The translations under genes and the position numbers were made by a program. DNA of 64,000 bases from Pseudomonas urmiensis (GTDB taxonomy: Bacteria > Pseudomonadota > Gammaproteobacteria > Pseudomonadales > Pseudomonadaceae). Where the stretch lies: NCBI RefSeq assembly GCF_014268815.2, contig NZ_JABWRE020000001.1:3663001-3727000 (forward strand), given 5' to 3'. Below, one piece after another: positions 34,294 through 44,798 of this stretch; position 1 is the first letter of the stretch, and every line of letters begins with the position of its first letter. The notes beneath the pieces are model-generated. The model saw only the letters and a program-made list of their open reading frames with translations, did no database searches and had not been told where the DNA came from.

Positions 34294-36402
34294 TCAAGCC
34301 GCCTCCACCTTCACCGGCACCCCATTCAATGCTGCATTGCCCGACACTGCATCGCGCAAATGCTCATCGGTCAGGTCATTGGCACTAACCCCAGGCTGCG
34401 CCCCGGCGATGTGCAGCTGCACGCCCTGGCGCCCATGCCCATAACCATGTGGCAAGCTGACCACACCCGGCATCATCTCCTCACTCGATTGCACCTGAAC
34501 CTCGACGACCCCAGTCCGCGAACGGATCCGCACCCACTGACCGTCCGTCAGCTGCCGCTGGGCGAGGTCCTGCGGGTGCATCAGCAACTGATGACGGGGC
34601 TTGCCTTTAACCAAGCGGTGGAAGTTATGCATCCAGGAGTTGTTGCTGCGCACATGTCGACGTCCTATCAACAGCAACTCGTCCACCGCCGGTGGCACCT
34701 GCTCAGCCAACCGGCGCAAATCGTCCAGTAGCAACTGCGGCGCCGCTTCGACGGCCTGGCTGGCGGTGCGCAAACGCGCCGCCAGGTTCGGCTGTAAAGG
34801 CCCGAGGTCGAGCCCATGAGGAAACCGATCGAGGGTTTCCAACGACAACTGCCATGTCGAGCCCTCACCATGACGGCCTTTACGCAAAGCCAGGTCGATC
34901 ATCTGGGCGGGCGGCAGGGTCGGCTTGAGTTCCACGCCAGCACGCTCGGCGAAGGCCTTGGCCAGGCCGACGAAAATCTCCCAGTCGTGCAGTGCACCCT
35001 CAGGCTTGGCCAGGATCGCCCGGTTGAAGCGCGTGACGTTACGCACGGCCAGCAAGTTGAAGGTGGTGTCGTAGTGATCGTTCTCCAACGCCGAGGTCGA
35101 CGGCAGGATCAGGTCGGCATGGCGGGTGGTCTCGTTGATATACAGATCGATGCTGAGCATGAACTCAAGGCCCGCCAGCGCCTTGTCCAGCTGTCGGCCA
35201 TTGGGCGTGGACAACACCGGGTTGCCGGCTACCGTTATCAAGGCCCGCACCTGCCCTTCGCCAGGCTCAAGCAGCTCTTCTGCCAAGGCTGCCACCGGCA
35301 ACTCACCGCCATACTCCGGCAAGCCAGACACGCGACTTTGCCAGGCATTGAAGTGCCCACCGGCGGTACTGGCGACCAGATCCACCGCAGGTTCGGTGCA
35401 CAACGCCCCGCCTTGGCGGTCAAGATTGCCGGTGACCAGGTTGATCACCTGCACCAGCCAATGGCACAAGCTACCAAAGGCCTGGGTCGAGACGCCCATT
35501 CGCCCGTAACAGACTGCCCGCCCGGCGCCAGCGAACTCACGCGCCAGCAGGCGAATCTGCTCGGCGGCCACCCCGCACAGTGGGCTCATGCGCTCAGCGC
35601 TGAACGGCGCAATCGCCTCGCGTACCTGCTCCAGGCCATTGACCGGCAAATGCGAGCCCTTGGCCAGATCCTCGCTGAACAGGGTATTGAGCAGGCCGCA
35701 CAGCAACGCGGCGTCACCGCCTGGCCGAATGAACAGATGCCGATCAGCCATGTTGGCTGTCTCGCTGCGTCGAGGGTCGACCACCACAAGCCGCCCGCCC
35801 CGCGCCCGCAAGGCCTTCAAGCGTTTCTCGACATCCGGCACGGTCATGATGCTGCCGTTGGAGGCCAGCGGATTCCCCCCCAGTATCAGCATGTAATCGG
35901 TGTGATCGATATCCGGGATCGGCAGCAACAGGCCGTGGCCGTACATCAGAAAGCTGGTCAGGTGCTGAGGCAACTGGTCAACCGAAGTGGCCGAAAAGCG
36001 ATTGCGCGTCTTCAGCAGGCCAAGGAAGTAATTGCTGTGGGTCATCAAGCCGTAGTTGTGCACGCTGGGGTTGCCCTGGTACACGCCCACCGCATTGCGC
36101 CCATAACGTTGCTGAATGTCCCACAGTTTGTCGGCGGCCAAGGCAAACGCCTGGTCCCAACCGATAGGCTCCCAGCGATCGCCCACACGCCTGTGCGGCT
36201 GGCGCAGGCGGTCAGGGTCTTGCTGGATATCCTGCAGCGCCACCGCCTTGGGGCAGATGTGGCCACGGCTGAAAGGATCCTGAGGGTCGCCCTTGATCGA
36301 GGCAATGCGCGCCTGGCCGTCGCTTTCATGGGCAATCTCTATGTTCAGGCCGCAAATGGCCTCGCACAGGTGACAGGCTCGGTGATGCAGGGTCGTGGAC
36401 AT
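34294..36402 (-). CDS. Molybdopterin (bis-MGD) oxidoreductase with N-terminal [4Fe-4S] cluster
   Basis: A 702-residue member of the DMSO reductase/formate dehydrogenase superfamily. The N-terminal cluster is C-x2-C-x3-C-x32-C (Cys10, 13, 17, 50; RACHLCEAICG and GHICPKA). Cofactor-binding regions are seen in LILGGNPLASNGSI, VVVDPRRSETANMAD and YINETTRHADLILP, with a C-terminal MGD-binding domain (about 580-700). There is no TAT signal, so it is cytoplasmic. Neighbours contain no partner subunits, no maturation genes and no electron-carrier gene, so the substrate cannot be inferred. The metal-ligand residue from protein is not certain. Confidence 0.85.
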   Translation of the reverse strand: MSTTLHHRACHLCEAICGLNIEIAHESDGQARIASIKGDPQDPFSRGHICPKAVALQDIQQDPDRLRQPHRRVGDRWEPIGWDQAFALAADKLWDIQQRYGRNAVGVYQGNPSVHNYGLMTHSNYFLGLLKTRNRFSATSVDQLPQHLTSFLMYGHGLLLPIPDIDHTDYMLILGGNPLASNGSIMTVPDVEKRLKALRARGGRLVVVDPRRSETANMADRHLFIRPGGDAALLCGLLNTLFSEDLAKGSHLPVNGLEQVREAIAPFSAERMSPLCGVAAEQIRLLAREFAGAGRAVCYGRMGVSTQAFGSLCHWLVQVINLVTGNLDRQGGALCTEPAVDLVASTAGGHFNAWQSRVSGLPEYGGELPVAALAEELLEPGEGQVRALITVAGNPVLSTPNGRQLDKALAGLEFMLSIDLYINETTRHADLILPSTSALENDHYDTTFNLLAVRNVTRFNRAILAKPEGALHDWEIFVGLAKAFAERAGVELKPTLPPAQMIDLALRKGRHGEGSTWQLSLETLDRFPHGLDLGPLQPNLAARLRTASQAVEAAPQLLLDDLRRLAEQVPPAVDELLLIGRRHVRSNNSWMHNFHRLVKGKPRHQLLMHPQDLAQRQLTDGQWVRIRSRTGVVEVQVQSSEEMMPGVVSLPHGYGHGRQGVQLHIAGAQPGVSANDLTDEHLRDAVSGNAALNGVPVKVEAA

Positions 36403-36766
36403 GGCCGCCTCTGCCTTGTTGTTGTGAGCCTTCGACTATGCGCCCACCCTCAACCTCTCGCCAGCGGGCTTTGCCGCGTGAATCGCACGCCATCAGGCAT
36501 ACGATTCGCGACACAGGGTTTGCCAACGCCCCCGCGCCCCGTGTACAACCCCTGTAGTAAATAAAAAACAGTACCCCACCAGAGGGTTACGACACCCGTT
36601 GATACAGAGACGCGGTTTCCCCTCTTGGTTTCAGGCGACATTTAATTATAGTATTGCGCCTTTCCCCTATTTCGTCCGCCCCGTGCGGCTTACGCCGCAG
36701 GTCACTCCCGTTGTCAATAAAACCATACGGTCGACCTGCAAACCGTTGCAGATAAGGTAGTCAATC
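36403..36766. other. Divergent spacer, molybdopterin oxidoreductase gene / argF
   Basis: A 364-bp gap with no gene. The middle is AT-richer (around 36550-36670) and should contain the leftward promoter of the oxidoreductase gene and the rightward argF promoter. ArgR sites are likely upstream of argF, but I cannot point to a convincing one. Confidence 0.5.
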
Positions 36767-37687
36767 ATGAGCGCTAGGCACTTTCTCTCCCTGATGGATT
36801 TCACTGCTGACGAATTGCTCGGCGTGATCCGTCGAGGCATCGAGCTGAAGGACCTGCGTAGTCGCGGCGTGCTGTTCGAGCCGCTGAAGAACCGCGTGCT
36901 TGGGATGATTTTCGAAAAATCATCGACCCGTACCCGCCTGTCGTTCGAAGCCGGCATGATCCAGCTCGGCGGCCAGGCTATCTTCCTGTCGCCACGTGAC
37001 ACCCAACTGGGCCGTGGCGAGCCGATTTCCGATAGCGCCATCGTCATGTCGCGCATGCTCGATGCGGTGATGATCCGTACCCATCACCACAGCATCCTCA
37101 CCGAGTTCGCCGCGCATTCGCGGGTGCCGGTGATCAATGGCCTGTCCGATGAGTCGCACCCCTGCCAACTGCTGGCCGACATGCAAACCTATCTGGAGCA
37201 TCGCGGCTCGATCCAGGGCAAGACCGTGGCCTGGATCGGCGATGGCTACAACATGTGTAACTCCTATATCGAAGCCGCCCAGCAGTTCGACTTCCAGCTG
37301 CGCATCGCCTGCCCCGAGGGCTACGAGCCCGATCCACGCTTCCTGGCCCTGGCCGGCGAGCGTGTGCAGATCGTTCGTGATCCCAAGCAAGCCGTGGCTG
37401 GCGCGCATCTGGTAACCACCGATGTCTGGACTTCCATGGGTCAAGAAGAGGAAACTGCACGGCGCCTGGCGCATTTCGCGCCTTACCAGGTCACCCGCGA
37501 ACTGCTCGACCTGGCAGCACCCGATGCCCTGTTCATGCATTGCCTGCCCGCCCACCGTGGCGAGGAAGTCAGCCAGGACCTGCTCGACGACCCGCGTTCG
37601 GTCGCTTGGGACCAAGCTGAAAACCGCCTGCATGCGCAGAAGGCCCTTCTCGAATTCCTTGTCGAACCGGCTTACCACCACGCATGA
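36767..37687 (+). CDS. argF: Ornithine carbamoyltransferase (anabolic)
   Basis: A 306-residue enzyme making citrulline from ornithine and carbamoyl phosphate. The carbamoyl phosphate loop SSTRTR is at 52-57. Other family motifs seen are [11 protein letters not shown] (HPCQ), [14 protein letters not shown] TTDVWTSMG, and [13 protein letters not shown]. The length is typical of the anabolic enzyme. It overlaps the following ABC ATPase gene by 4 bp (ATGA), an uncommon partner for argF. Confidence 0.97.
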   Translation: MSARHFLSLMDFTADELLGVIRRGIELKDLRSRGVLFEPLKNRVLGMIFEKSSTRTRLSFEAGMIQLGGQAIFLSPRDTQLGRGEPISDSAIVMSRMLDAVMIRTHHHSILTEFAAHSRVPVINGLSDESHPCQLLADMQTYLEHRGSIQGKTVAWIGDGYNMCNSYIEAAQQFDFQLRIACPEGYEPDPRFLALAGERVQIVRDPKQAVAGAHLVTTDVWTSMGQEEETARRLAHFAPYQVTRELLDLAAPDALFMHCLPAHRGEEVSQDLLDDPRSVAWDQAENRLHAQKALLEFLVEPAYHHA

Positions 37688-38793
37688 GTCAACCGCTACT
37701 GCTTAACCTGCGCAACCTGGCCTGCGGCTATGGCAACCAGCGCATCGTCCAGAACCTCAACTTGCACCTCAATGCAGGCGACATCGGTTGCCTGCTGGGG
37801 TCCTCGGGTTGCGGCAAGACCACCACCCTGCGTGCCATTGCCGGCTTCGAGCCGGTGCACGAGGGTGAGATCCAGCTCGCGGGCGAAGTGATCTCGCGCG
37901 CAGGCTTTACCCTGTCGCCGGAAAAACGCCGGATCGGCATGGTGTTCCAGGACTACGCGCTGTTCCCCCACCTGACCGTGGCGCAGAACATTGCCTTCGG
38001 CATTGGCAAGCACCCGCGCCAGGGTGAAGTGGTCGAGGAGATGCTCGAGCTGGTCAAGCTCGGTGGCCTCGGTGGGCGCTATCCGCATGAGTTGTCCGGC
38101 GGCCAGCAACAGCGCGTGGCCCTGGCCCGCGCTTTGGCCCCTGAGCCGCAATTGCTGCTGCTCGATGAGCCGTTCTCCAACCTCGACGTCGAGCTGCGTC
38201 GGCGCCTGAGCCATGAAGTGCGCGACATTCTCAAAAGCCGCGGCACCAGCGCCATTCTGGTCACCCATGACCAGGAAGAGGCTTTTGCCGTCAGCGATCA
38301 GGTCGGGGTGTTCAAGGAAGGTCGGCTGGAGCAGTGGGACACGCCCTACAACCTCTACCACGAACCGCAGACGCCATTCGTTGCCAGCTTCATCGGCCAG
38401 GGCTACTTCATCCGTGGCCAGATGATCAGCCATGAGGCAGTCAATACTGAACTGGGTGAACTGTGCGGCAACCGTGCCTATATCATGGCGCCGGGCAGTT
38501 CGGTGGACGTGCTACTGCGCCCGGACGACATTGTCCATGCGCCAGACAGCGAACTGCGCGCGAGCATCGTCGGCAAAAGCTTCCTCGGTGCGTCGACCTT
38601 GTACCGCCTACAACTGGCTACCGGTAGCCAGCTCGAGGCGATTTTCCCAAGCCATGTCGACCATCAGGTCGGCCAGGATGTGGGAATTGCGGTGAAGGCT
38701 GATCACCTGGTGCTGTTCGCTGTGCCTGGCAGTGTCGCGGCGCAGTTGCCACGCCAGGAGAATGGCGTTCGCCGCTACAGCTCGGCAACCTGA
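37684..38793 (+). CDS. ABC transporter ATP-binding protein (FbpC/PotA-like), without transport partners here
   Basis: A 369-residue ATPase subunit. Walker A is [21 protein letters not shown], the Q-loop is [13 protein letters not shown], the signature is [15 protein letters not shown], and Walker B is [12 protein letters not shown] followed by [11 protein letters not shown]-terminal TOBE-like regulatory domain (about 265-365) is present, as in iron(III), polyamine and phosphonate importers. No permease or binding-protein gene is adjacent. It overlaps argF by 4 bp, so it is translated with argF. Confidence 0.9.
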   Translation: MSQPLLLNLRNLACGYGNQRIVQNLNLHLNAGDIGCLLGSSGCGKTTTLRAIAGFEPVHEGEIQLAGEVISRAGFTLSPEKRRIGMVFQDYALFPHLTVAQNIAFGIGKHPRQGEVVEEMLELVKLGGLGGRYPHELSGGQQQRVALARALAPEPQLLLLDEPFSNLDVELRRRLSHEVRDILKSRGTSAILVTHDQEEAFAVSDQVGVFKEGRLEQWDTPYNLYHEPQTPFVASFIGQGYFIRGQMISHEAVNTELGELCGNRAYIMAPGSSVDVLLRPDDIVHAPDSELRASIVGKSFLGASTLYRLQLATGSQLEAIFPSHVDHQVGQDVGIAVKADHLVLFAVPGSVAAQLPRQENGVRRYSSAT

Positions 38794-38869
38794 CAAGCCA
38801 GTGCCTACAGCACTGAGCCTATAGGAGCTGGCTTACCTGCAATGGCCTGCGCAGCAGGCCCTTATCCAT

Positions 38870-39340
38870 CTAGCCCCGGCCAATCTCGGCAAAGGTGCCT
38901 TGGGTATGCTCAGCCAGCACTGCCGCAGCCAGCTCCACCTCCAACCCACGCCGCCCAGCACTGACGTGAATCGTTTCGAACTGTTGCGCTGACTGATCGA
39001 TAAACGTGCGCAAACGCTTTTTCTGCCCCAACGGGCTGATCCCGCCGACCAAGTATCCCGTGGCCCGCTGCGCCGCCGCCGGATCAGCCATTTCGCACTT
39101 CTTGACCCCGGCCGCCTGCGCCAACGCCTTGAGGTCCAGGGTGCCGCCCACCGGCACCACCGCCACCAGCAATTCGCCTTTCTCGCTGCTGGCCAGCAGT
39201 GTCTTGAACACCTGCACCGGGTCTAGCCCGAGCTTTTCCGCCGCTTCCAAGCCATACGAAGCAGATTTGGGATCATGTTCATAGCTGTGCACGCGGTGTT
39301 CGGCGCGGGCCTTTTTCAGCAGATCGAGAGCGGGGGTCAT
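38870..39340 (-). CDS. ybaK: Cys-tRNA(Pro) deacylase YbaK/EbsC
   Basis: A 156-residue editing protein that hydrolyses Cys mischarged on tRNA-Pro. The YbaK domain includes the central VQVFKTLLASSEKGELLVAVVPVGG with the conserved Lys, and GGISPLGQKKRLRTFID with the substrate-binding Gly-x-Ser-Pro loop. Length fits E. coli YbaK (159). It is monocistronic and divergent from the glpF operon region. Confidence 0.94.
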   Translation of the reverse strand: MTPALDLLKKARAEHRVHSYEHDPKSASYGLEAAEKLGLDPVQVFKTLLASSEKGELLVAVVPVGGTLDLKALAQAAGVKKCEMADPAAAQRATGYLVGGISPLGQKKRLRTFIDQSAQQFETIHVSAGRRGLEVELAAAVLAEHTQGTFAEIGRG

Positions 39341-39645
39341 GCAGAGCTCCGAGCAAGTACAGGTCGGCGGCTACTTTAGGTGAAAAGGCTTGAGCCAGCC
39401 AGTCTGTCGCCTGATCGCGACGAGTTATCGGAATAGTCAGTCTTGTTGCAGTTAGTCAGATTGTGGCTGACCGTTCACTTTCGACCTTTGACATGAGCGT
39501 TTCTTGCCTATATTTTTTCGTTTCTGAATAAATGGTGCACTTTTAAGGTGCGCTTTCGCTTATCCGCCCGGGGTCAATGGGGATCGACTCTGGGCCTTGC
39601 TGTCGAGCGCCTTGCGCCTCACAACAACAAGAACCGAGGTCATAC
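39341..39645. promoter_or_regulatory. ybaK / glpF divergent region with GlpR-like half sites
   Basis: A 305-bp gap with no gene. From 39470 the sequence turns AT-rich (TGACCGTTCACTTTCGACC, then TATTTTTTCGTTTCTGAAT near 39509-39531), resembling degenerate GlpR operators (WATKTTCG half-sites). The glpF promoter should be here; the operator match is weaker than the one before glpD. Confidence 0.5.
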
Positions 39646-40497
39646 ATGACGACTGCTCTACGCGAACCAACGCTTTCTGGCCAATGCATGGCCGAATTTC
39701 TGGGCACGGCCCTACTTATCTTTTTCGGCACAGGTTGCGTCGCCGCGCTCAAGGTCGCTGGCGCCAGCTTCGGCCTGTGGGAAATCAGCATCATCTGGGG
39801 GGTAGGCGTGAGCATGGCGATCTACCTCACTGCCGGGGTTTCCGGCGCCCACTTGAACCCTGCGGTGAGCATTGCCTTGAGCCTGTTCGCCGGTTTCGAC
39901 AAGCGCAAACTGCCCTTCTATATCCTTGCCCAGGTCTGTGGTGCCTTCTGCGGCGCCGCCCTGGTCTACACCCTGTACAGCAATCTGTTCTTCGATTTCG
40001 AACAGGCCCACGCCATGTTGCGTGGCAGCGAGGCAAGCCTGGAACTGGCCTCGGTGTTCTCCACCTATGCCCATCCTGCCCTGTCGATCGGCCAGGCATT
40101 TTTGGTCGAGATGATCATCACGGCCATTCTCATGGCGGTGATCATGGCCCTGACCGATGACAACAACGGCCTGCCCCGCGGGGCGATGGCGCCACTGCTG
40201 ATCGGCCTGTTGATTGCGGTGATTGGCAGTGCCATGGGCCCGCTCACCGGCTTTGCGATGAACCCCGCCCGAGATTTGGGCCCAAAACTGATGACCTTCC
40301 TCGCTGGCTGGGGCGAAATCGCCTTTACCGGCGGGCGCGACATTCCCTATTTCCTGGTTCCGGTGTTCGCACCGATCGTGGGCGCATGCCTGGGCGCGGC
40401 GGTTTACCGCGGCCTGATCGCGCGCAATTTGCCCATGGCGCAAACCGCGAACCTGCAAACAGACGATAATCCTCAGAGCGATGCGCAGGTTTCCTGA
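39646..40497 (+). CDS. glpF: Glycerol uptake facilitator (aquaglyceroporin)
   Basis: A 283-residue channel of the MIP family with six membrane segments. Both NPA boxes are intact: SGAHLNPAVSIAL and GFAMNPARDLGP. The Asp after the second NPA (in the DLGP phrase) marks a glycerol facilitator rather than a water-only aquaporin. The start at 39646 follows a CGAGGTCATAC stretch; an in-frame extension to 39577 is not supported. It is followed by glpK 75 bp later. Confidence 0.95.
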   Translation: MTTALREPTLSGQCMAEFLGTALLIFFGTGCVAALKVAGASFGLWEISIIWGVGVSMAIYLTAGVSGAHLNPAVSIALSLFAGFDKRKLPFYILAQVCGAFCGAALVYTLYSNLFFDFEQAHAMLRGSEASLELASVFSTYAHPALSIGQAFLVEMIITAILMAVIMALTDDNNGLPRGAMAPLLIGLLIAVIGSAMGPLTGFAMNPARDLGPKLMTFLAGWGEIAFTGGRDIPYFLVPVFAPIVGACLGAAVYRGLIARNLPMAQTANLQTDDNPQSDAQVS

Positions 40498-42072
<1,575 letters not shown>

Positions 42073-42090
42073 TTCAGCCTTCATCGACCA

Positions 42091-42156
42091 ATCGCGGGGC
42101 AAGCCCGCTCCCACGTGCACTTATGCTGAACACGTGGGAGCGGGCTGGCCCGCGAT
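42091..42156. repeat. Inverted REP doublet between glpK and glpR
   Basis: Left unit ATCGCGGGGCAAGCCCGCTC (42091 on) and right unit GTGGGAGCGGGCTGGCCCGC (42134 on) are inverted around a short spacer, giving a stable long hairpin. It lies between glpK and its repressor gene and may reduce read-through or protect the glpFK mRNA 3' end. Confidence 0.88.
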
Positions 42157-42242
42157 GACCTGCGCAAGCTTCCTTTGCTGGCCGTCATCCCTTTCCTACG
42201 GCATCATTGCAGCATTTGTCCGGCAGCCCCAAAGGACCGCCC

Positions 42243-42998
42243 ATGAATCTGCCCCCTCGCCAACAACAAATCCTCGAACTGGTGCGCGAACGCGGCTACG
42301 TCAGTATCGAAGAAATGGCGCAGTTGTTCGTCGTTACCCCGCAAACCATCCGCCGCGACATCAACCAACTGGCCGAGATCAACCTGCTGCGCCGTTACCA
42401 CGGCGGTGCGGCATACGACTCAAGCATCGAGAACACGGCCTACGCCATGCGCGCAGACCAGATGCGCGATGAGAAACAGCGTATCGCTGAAGCCGTGGCC
42501 CTGCAGATTCCCGATCACGCTTCGGTGTTCATCAATATCGGCACCACCACCGAATCGATCGCCCGCGCGCTGCTCAATCACAATCACCTCAAGGTCATCA
42601 CCAATAACCTGCACGTGGCCTCGATCCTCAGCGCCAAGGACGATTTCGAAGTCTTGGTGGCCGGCGGCACGGTGCGCCGCGATGGGGGGGTGGTCGGTCA
42701 GGCCAGCGTCGACTTCATCAACCAGTTCAAGGTCGACTTCGCCCTGGTGGGCATCAGCGGTATCGATGAAGATGGCAGCCTGCTCGATTTCGATTACCAG
42801 GAAGTGCGCGTATCCCAGGCGATCATCGCCAATGCACGCCAGGTCATCCTCGCCGCCGACTCCAGCAAGTACGGGCGTAATGCCATGGTCCGCCTGGGCT
42901 CGATCAACCTAGTCGACTGCCTGGTGACCGACCAGTCCCCCTCCCCCGCGCTGAACCAGTTGCTGGCCCAGCACAAGATTCGCCTCGAAGTGGTGTGA
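42243..42998 (+). CDS. glpR: Glycerol-3-phosphate regulon repressor (DeoR family)
   Basis: A 251-residue DeoR-type repressor that responds to glycerol 3-phosphate. The N-terminal HTH (1-57) contains [19 protein letters not shown] and [15 protein letters not shown]. The effector domain shows [17 protein letters not shown] and the later [10 protein letters not shown]. The start at 42243 is chosen over 42207. It is flanked by glpK upstream and by glpD downstream with an operator-like site; targets probably include glpF-glpK and glpD. Confidence 0.93.
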   Translation: MNLPPRQQQILELVRERGYVSIEEMAQLFVVTPQTIRRDINQLAEINLLRRYHGGAAYDSSIENTAYAMRADQMRDEKQRIAEAVALQIPDHASVFINIGTTTESIARALLNHNHLKVITNNLHVASILSAKDDFEVLVAGGTVRRDGGVVGQASVDFINQFKVDFALVGISGIDEDGSLLDFDYQEVRVSQAIIANARQVILAADSSKYGRNAMVRLGSINLVDCLVTDQSPSPALNQLLAQHKIRLEVV

Positions 42999-43005
42999 GC
43001 TGCGG

Positions 43006-43028
43006 TGGGGCCGCTTTGCGGCCCCACA
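43006..43028. terminator. GGGGCCGC hairpin after glpR
   Basis: GTGGGGCCGCTTTGCGGCCC extended to CAC gives a perfect stem around CTTTG, 8 bp after the glpR stop. There is no T-run. The same hairpin occurs at 9856 and 56401. Confidence 0.6.
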
Positions 43029-43140
43029 ATCCTGAGCTCATGCAGGCTCGTCGCAAATGTTCATAAATGTTCACTTTATCGTCATCTGATCAGTTTTTTC
43101 TATGAAGACTGACTGGCGATAGCCGTTCTGTTGCGCTAGT

Positions 43141-43158
43141 ATTTTCGGAAACGAACAT
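43141..43158 (+). promoter_or_regulatory. GlpR operator-like site before glpD
   Basis: ATTTTCGGAAACGAACAT, a palindrome matching the known GlpR consensus WATKTTCGWTAWWCGAACAW at most positions. A second inverted repeat, TGTTCA-N9-TGAACA (43162-43182), follows at once. Both lie 20-62 bp before the glpD start, so they could block transcription. Recognition by GlpR is inferred from consensus and context. Confidence 0.65.
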
Positions 43159-43202
43159 TGATGTTCATATTCGATGTGAACAGCCTTCAGGAGGCCTTGC
43201 CC

Positions 43203-44741
43203 GTGTCCCAGCCCGTTTCGTCCCAGCCTACCCTCGCCGACTGCTACGATCTTGCCGTGATCGGTGGCGGTATCAATGGCGTGGGCATTGCCGCCGACGC
43301 TGCCGGACGCGGCCTGAAAGTGTTCCTTTGCGAAAAGGACGATCTGGCCCAGCACACCTCCTCCGCCAGCAGCAAACTGATCCATGGCGGCTTGCGTTAC
43401 CTGGAGCACTACGAGTTTCGCCTGGTGCGTGAAGCCTTGGCCGAGCGTGAAGTGTTGCTGGCCAAGGCGCCGCATATCGTCAAGCCGATGCGTTTCGTCC
43501 TGCCTCATCGCCCGCACCTGCGCCCGGCCTGGATGATTCGCGCTGGCCTGTTCCTCTACGATCACCTGGGCAAGCGTAAACGCCTTGGCGCTTCGCGCAG
43601 CCTGCGCTTTGGCCCTGGCAACCCGCTCAAGCCGGCCATCACCCGCGGTTTCGAATATGCCGACTGCGCCGTTGACGATGCACGCCTGGTAGTACTCAAC
43701 GCCATGGCCGCGCGTGAAAAGGGCGCCGATATTCATACCCGCACCCGCTGCCTGCGTGCCGAACGCATCGATGGCCTGTGGCAAGTCGAATTGCAGCACG
43801 CCGATGGCAGCCTGCAGACTATCCGCGCCCGCGCCCTGGTCAACGCCGCAGGCCCCTGGGTCGCCAGCTTCATCAAGGATGACCTCAAGCTCGATGCGCC
43901 ATACGGTATCCGCTTGATTCAAGGCAGCCACATCATCGTGCCGCGCCTATACGAAGGCGAGCACGCCTACATCCTGCAGAATGAAGATCAGCGCATTGTT
44001 TTCGCTATCCCCTACCTCGGGCGTTTCACCCTGATCGGCACCACCGACCGTGAATACAGCGGCGACCCGGCGCAAGTGAAAATCACCGAAGGCGAAACCG
44101 ACTACTTGCTCAAGGTGGTTAACCAGCACTTCAACCATCAGCTCAGCCGTGCCGACATCCTGCACACCTACTCGGGCGTTCGCCCACTGTGCAATGACGA
44201 ATCGGATAACCCTTCGGCCGTGACCCGCGACTACACCCTGGCGCTGTCCGCCAGTGAAGGCCTGGCGCCACTGCTGTCAGTATTTGGCGGCAAGCTTACG
44301 ACCTACCGTAAACTGGCTGAGTCGGCCATGACCGAACTCAAGCCTTTCTTCACTCAGATGCGCGAAAGCTGGACCGCTGAGAGTCCCCTGCCCGGCGGCG
44401 AGAACATGACCGAAACACAAGCCCTGGTCGATTCCCTCCTCGCACACCACAACTGGCTGCCTGTGGACATCGCCAAGCGTTGGGCAAGCACCTATGGCAG
44501 CCGCGTATGGCGGCTGCTGGAAGATACTCAAGGGCCGGCGGACCTGGGCCAGACGATAGGCGGCGGCTTGTTCACACGCGAGGTAGACTACCTACGCAAC
44601 CAAGAATGGGCCGTGACTGCCGAAGATATCCTTTGGCGCCGTACCAAGCTGGGCCTGTTCACCTCTACGGCGGAGCAACAGGTGCTGGTCGATTACCTGA
44701 AGCAAGTAGCAGATCGCAGCGCGGGGATCCGCGCTGCCTGA
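43203..44741 (+). CDS. glpD: Aerobic glycerol-3-phosphate dehydrogenase
   Basis: A 512-residue FAD enzyme at the inner membrane, oxidising glycerol 3-phosphate to dihydroxyacetone phosphate and passing electrons to ubiquinone. The FAD-binding GGGINGVGIAAD and the phrase LIHGGLRYLEHYEFRLVREA are characteristic. The GTG at 43203 is chosen because AGGAGG lies 8 bases upstream and the length fits the family; an in-frame ATG at 43158 overlaps the operator. It completes the pathway of glpF and glpK. It converges on the NEL effector gene downstream with 57 bp between. Confidence 0.96.
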   Translation: MSQPVSSQPTLADCYDLAVIGGGINGVGIAADAAGRGLKVFLCEKDDLAQHTSSASSKLIHGGLRYLEHYEFRLVREALAEREVLLAKAPHIVKPMRFVLPHRPHLRPAWMIRAGLFLYDHLGKRKRLGASRSLRFGPGNPLKPAITRGFEYADCAVDDARLVVLNAMAAREKGADIHTRTRCLRAERIDGLWQVELQHADGSLQTIRARALVNAAGPWVASFIKDDLKLDAPYGIRLIQGSHIIVPRLYEGEHAYILQNEDQRIVFAIPYLGRFTLIGTTDREYSGDPAQVKITEGETDYLLKVVNQHFNHQLSRADILHTYSGVRPLCNDESDNPSAVTRDYTLALSASEGLAPLLSVFGGKLTTYRKLAESAMTELKPFFTQMRESWTAESPLPGGENMTETQALVDSLLAHHNWLPVDIAKRWASTYGSRVWRLLEDTQGPADLGQTIGGGLFTREVDYLRNQEWAVTAEDILWRRTKLGLFTSTAEQQVLVDYLKQVADRSAGIRAA

Positions 44742-44798
44742 CGTGAATTGACGCAGCGCTTCGCCTATCGCGACGTGCTGCGTCTATGCCCGAGCACC

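Noticed and set aside
34816..36564. Open frame of 582 codons opposite the molybdopterin oxidoreductase
   Set aside because: Antisense shadow; composition rich in Arg, Gln and Gly as expected from reversed codons.
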